DNA of 7,527 nt from Pirellulales bacterium (GTDB lineage Bacteria > Planctomycetota > Planctomycetia > Pirellulales > JALHLM01): the NCBI GenBank assembly GCA_022844585.1, contig JALHLM010000299.1:1-7527 (forward strand), read 5' to 3'. The notes under the pieces were generated by a model. The model worked only from the letters and a program-made list of their open reading frames with translations, was not told the DNA's origin and did not search any database. Shown here one piece after another: positions 5,732 through 7,527 of this stretch. Position 1 is the first letter of the stretch; the number at the start of each line of letters is the position of its first letter. The position numbers were made by a program, and so were the translations under genes.

Positions 5732-6889
5732 TCAAGCACACCACGTGGCGTCCGGGACGACATGGATCGTCGTGCTCAAATCCGGCGCGACGCCCCGCAC
5801 CGCCTTTTCCGCCGCGTTGACTTCGTCCGGCGTATCATACGCTGCCAACTCCAGTGCGAACCGCGCTGTCTCGCCCGGCGCTAGCTTGCGCACACGGCCG
5901 TGTTTTTCTTCGAACGACCGGGGATTGGGGAAATTCACGCCCGGCTCTAGGCCGGTAACGTAGCCGTCGCTCTCCGCGCCGGTGTATTTCCAGAGCGTGA
6001 AACAGGGAAGCTGGTCGCGGCGAAAGCGCATCCCGAAGCCCGACGATCCGGCCGCGTTCTTGAGCAGTACGCCGGTCCGCTGGTCGTTGGCCGCCGCGAG
6101 CTCGCAGAGATACACCTGTTCCACGAAGCCCGGCGTCGGCTCGCCGTAGCGTTGCCAGTTGGCGATCCCTTCCGCCGCCCGGGAATTGCGCGGGGACATA
6201 TCCTTGACTGGCGCGACGAACGCGGCGCCGGCCTCCAGCAGCGGCCGGCCGATGTTGATGTGATACAACAGTTCCATGCTGCCCGGCTGCGCGGAGAAGT
6301 TGGTCACCTCGTCGACGACGCGCACGCGGTTTTCGCCGGGCGCCAGCGTGATCGTCGTTTTCATCCGCAGTTGATGGAACAGAAACCGCGTTTCCTCGAC
6401 GATGCCGATCAGCGTGATCTCGCCCGTGTCTTCGGCGATGTTCAGTTCCACCTTGCGCGCCGGCAGATTGGCGATCCGCCCGTGCAGGCCGTAGCGGAGT
6501 TGTCCGCGCTCGTCGAACTCCGGCGCACCGTTGCTCACCAGGCCGCAACGGCAGAGTAGTTCATCAAAACCGTCGAGCCAGCCCAGGCCGGAAGGTTCCG
6601 CGAGCGGCACGAACTTCGGATGCACCGGCCCGCGGACCGGCGAATGCCAGCCGATCCGCAGATCGCCCAACCACATCGCCCAAATGCCCATCCCGCGCGT
6701 GGGCAGGACGACCACCGACAGGCGGCCATTGTCGATCTCGACCGTCTCAACGTCATCGCTCAGCCCGCCATGCATGGTGTGCTTCACCACGCGGCACCCG
6801 CGCGCCTTGGCCGGCAACTCCGCTTCGCCAAGTCGCAGTTCAGGCGTGTGTACGCACTTGCAAACGTCGGTCAGAACGATCGATTCCAT
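5732..6889 (-). CDS. DUF4432 / aldose 1-epimerase-like protein
   Basis: This 385-residue protein resembles the DUF4432 group of the galactose mutarotase-like beta-sandwich fold. Recognisable features in order are 'LPTRGMGIWAMWLGDLRIGW' (62-81), 'YGLHGRIANLPA' with His136, 'LLYHINIGRPLL' with His210 at the usual mutarotase histidine position, and 'GLEPGVNFPNPRSFE' with Glu315 as the likely catalytic base. By analogy it may interconvert anomers of a sugar or sugar derivative, but I know of no established substrate, and a binding-only role is possible. No signal peptide or membrane helix is visible, so it is probably cytoplasmic. The ATG at 6889 has no clear Shine-Dalgarno sequence; the upstream minus-strand bases are C-rich. 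It is the first gene of a probable operon with the methyltransferase 18 bp downstream. Confidence 0.85.
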   Translation of the reverse strand: MESIVLTDVCKCVHTPELRLGEAELPAKARGCRVVKHTMHGGLSDDVETVEIDNGRLSVVVLPTRGMGIWAMWLGDLRIGWHSPVRGPVHPKFVPLAEPSGLGWLDGFDELLCRCGLVSNGAPEFDERGQLRYGLHGRIANLPARKVELNIAEDTGEITLIGIVEETRFLFHQLRMKTTITLAPGENRVRVVDEVTNFSAQPGSMELLYHINIGRPLLEAGAAFVAPVKDMSPRNSRAAEGIANWQRYGEPTPGFVEQVYLCELAAANDQRTGVLLKNAAGSSGFGMRFRRDQLPCFTLWKYTGAESDGYVTGLEPGVNFPNPRSFEEKHGRVRKLAPGETARFALELAAYDTPDEVNAAEKAVRGVAPDLSTTIHVVPDATWCA

Positions 6890-6933
6890 GGGAAGTGGTG
6901 GGGGCGAGAAGGGGGGAATCGCGACTCGTTGCT

Positions 6934-6962
6934 ATATTACGCGGATTCCAAGTCGGGCACAA
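6934..6962 (-). promoter_or_regulatory. Possible sigma-70-like promoter for the DUF4432-methyltransferase operon
   Basis: On the minus strand TTGTGC (6957-6962) and TAATAT (6934-6939) are exactly 17 bp apart, and the -10 box lies 44 bp before the ATG of the DUF4432 gene. The matches to consensus are modest (3 of 6 and 4 of 6). It lies in the divergent spacer 6890-7122, which has no convincing gene. I see no clear promoter for the gene starting at 7123. Confidence 0.3.
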
Positions 6963-7122
6963 ACATGCTCCAGCGAGAAATCGTTGCGCCGGCCGATGCC
7001 AAAATCAAACGCGCGTGACTTGTATTGGAGAAGCGCCACGGAATAGACTGGCCAGAAGGCGGCATTTCAGCTGAATTGGCCCACAGCAAGAGCGGCAAAT
7101 CTCAAACAGACGATTTCTTGGT

Positions 7123-7527
7123 ATGTCCGAAACCGCGCGGCGAATACTAAGATGGCGACGGCCACGGTTTAAGCTGGCGACGTTGTTGATTGTGGTGACG
7201 CTGGCCGCCGTTTGCATGGGAATGATCGCCTCATGGGGCCGCTCAACGGCGCGACAAGCTGCGGCGGTCGCGATGCTCAAGTCAGGCGCACTTAGCGCGT
7301 ACTATGACCATTCGGTGAGGGACGGGCGCATAAACGACGAATCAACTTGGGATCGATTCATCGCGGAGCGCTTTGGTGACGACGCCGTTTTCGATGTCGT
7401 ATTTGTCATTACCGCCGGCCACGGTGATATGGGGATTTCCCGGGCGCGTTTCTCCGACAAAGAGATCGTGGCATTCCGGGACTTGCCCAACGTCGACAGA
7501 ATATATCTGATTGGATGTCAAGTGACC
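7123..7527 (+). CDS. Membrane-anchored leucine-rich-repeat-type protein, N-terminal part
   Basis: The frame opens at ATG 7123 and stays open to the last base, giving 135 residues; the rest lies outside the window. A strongly basic start (Arg6, Arg7, Arg10, Arg12, Arg13, Arg15, Lys17) precedes one hydrophobic helix (about 18-38, 'LATLLIVVTLAAVCMGMIAS'). Then come 'ARQAAAVAMLKSGALSAYYD' (43-62) and 'FGDDAVFDVVFV' (83-94). This order matches a planctomycete family with a 'LRTLL' N-terminal helix, an 'RQ-xx-AV-x-x-L--G--YYD' segment and a following leucine-rich repeat domain. The last residues, 'FRDLPNVDRIYLIGCQVT', read as the first L-xx-L-x-L-x-x-(T/C)-x-(V/I)T repeat. By topology it should be an inner-membrane anchored protein with the repeat domain outside the cytoplasm; its ligand is unknown. 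There is no Shine-Dalgarno sequence, but an in-frame TGA at 7072-7074 limits upstream extension. Confidence 0.82.
   Translation, partial: MSETARRILRWRRPRFKLATLLIVVTLAAVCMGMIASWGRSTARQAAAVAMLKSGALSAYYDHSVRDGRINDESTWDRFIAERFGDDAVFDVVFVITAGHGDMGISRARFSDKEIVAFRDLPNVDRIYLIGCQVT

Noticed and set aside
7005..7280. 91-residue minus-strand frame near the right edge
   Set aside because: It overlaps the LRR-type gene's signature N-terminus and has no ribosome site or recognisable domain.

Overview
The window looks like chromosomal DNA from a planctomycete, probably Pirellulales-like. The clearest pointer is the truncated gene at the right edge. It has the basic N-terminus, single membrane helix and leading leucine-rich-repeat-like strand of a protein family I associate with planctomycetes. 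GC-rich genes, several starts without a Shine-Dalgarno sequence, and degenerate intergenic repeats of the 'cacggaggacacggag' and 'gaatgtcgaat' types agree with this. The assignment rests on pattern recognition, not on a database search.

Left and centre (1-4958, all + strand): the 3' end of a phosphofructokinase-family gene; a HAD-superfamily hydrolase flanked on both sides by related inverted-repeat elements (388-533 and 1453-1768); a complete 6-phosphogluconate dehydrogenase (gnd); an SDR-family oxidoreductase of the gluconate/mannonate type 67 bp downstream of gnd and probably co-transcribed with it; then, after a 182-bp spacer full of short repeat debris, a glycerophosphodiester phosphodiesterase-like gene. 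The theme is sugar-phosphate and sugar-acid metabolism: glycolysis, oxidative pentose phosphate, and perhaps hexonate oxidoreduction.

Right (4955-6889, - strand): a likely two-gene operon of a DUF4432 aldose-1-epimerase-like protein followed 18 bp later by a SAM-dependent methyltransferase with an apparent signal peptide. Its last codon overlaps the stop of the phosphodiesterase gene by 4 bp. A divergent spacer (6890-7122) holds a possible promoter for this operon, and the membrane-anchored LRR-type gene then runs off the right edge.

I see no rRNA, tRNA, CRISPR array, transposase, phage gene or defence system. The most notable non-genic structure is the nested long inverted repeat at 1453-1768 between the HAD gene and gnd, which shares its inner sequence with the element upstream of the HAD gene.
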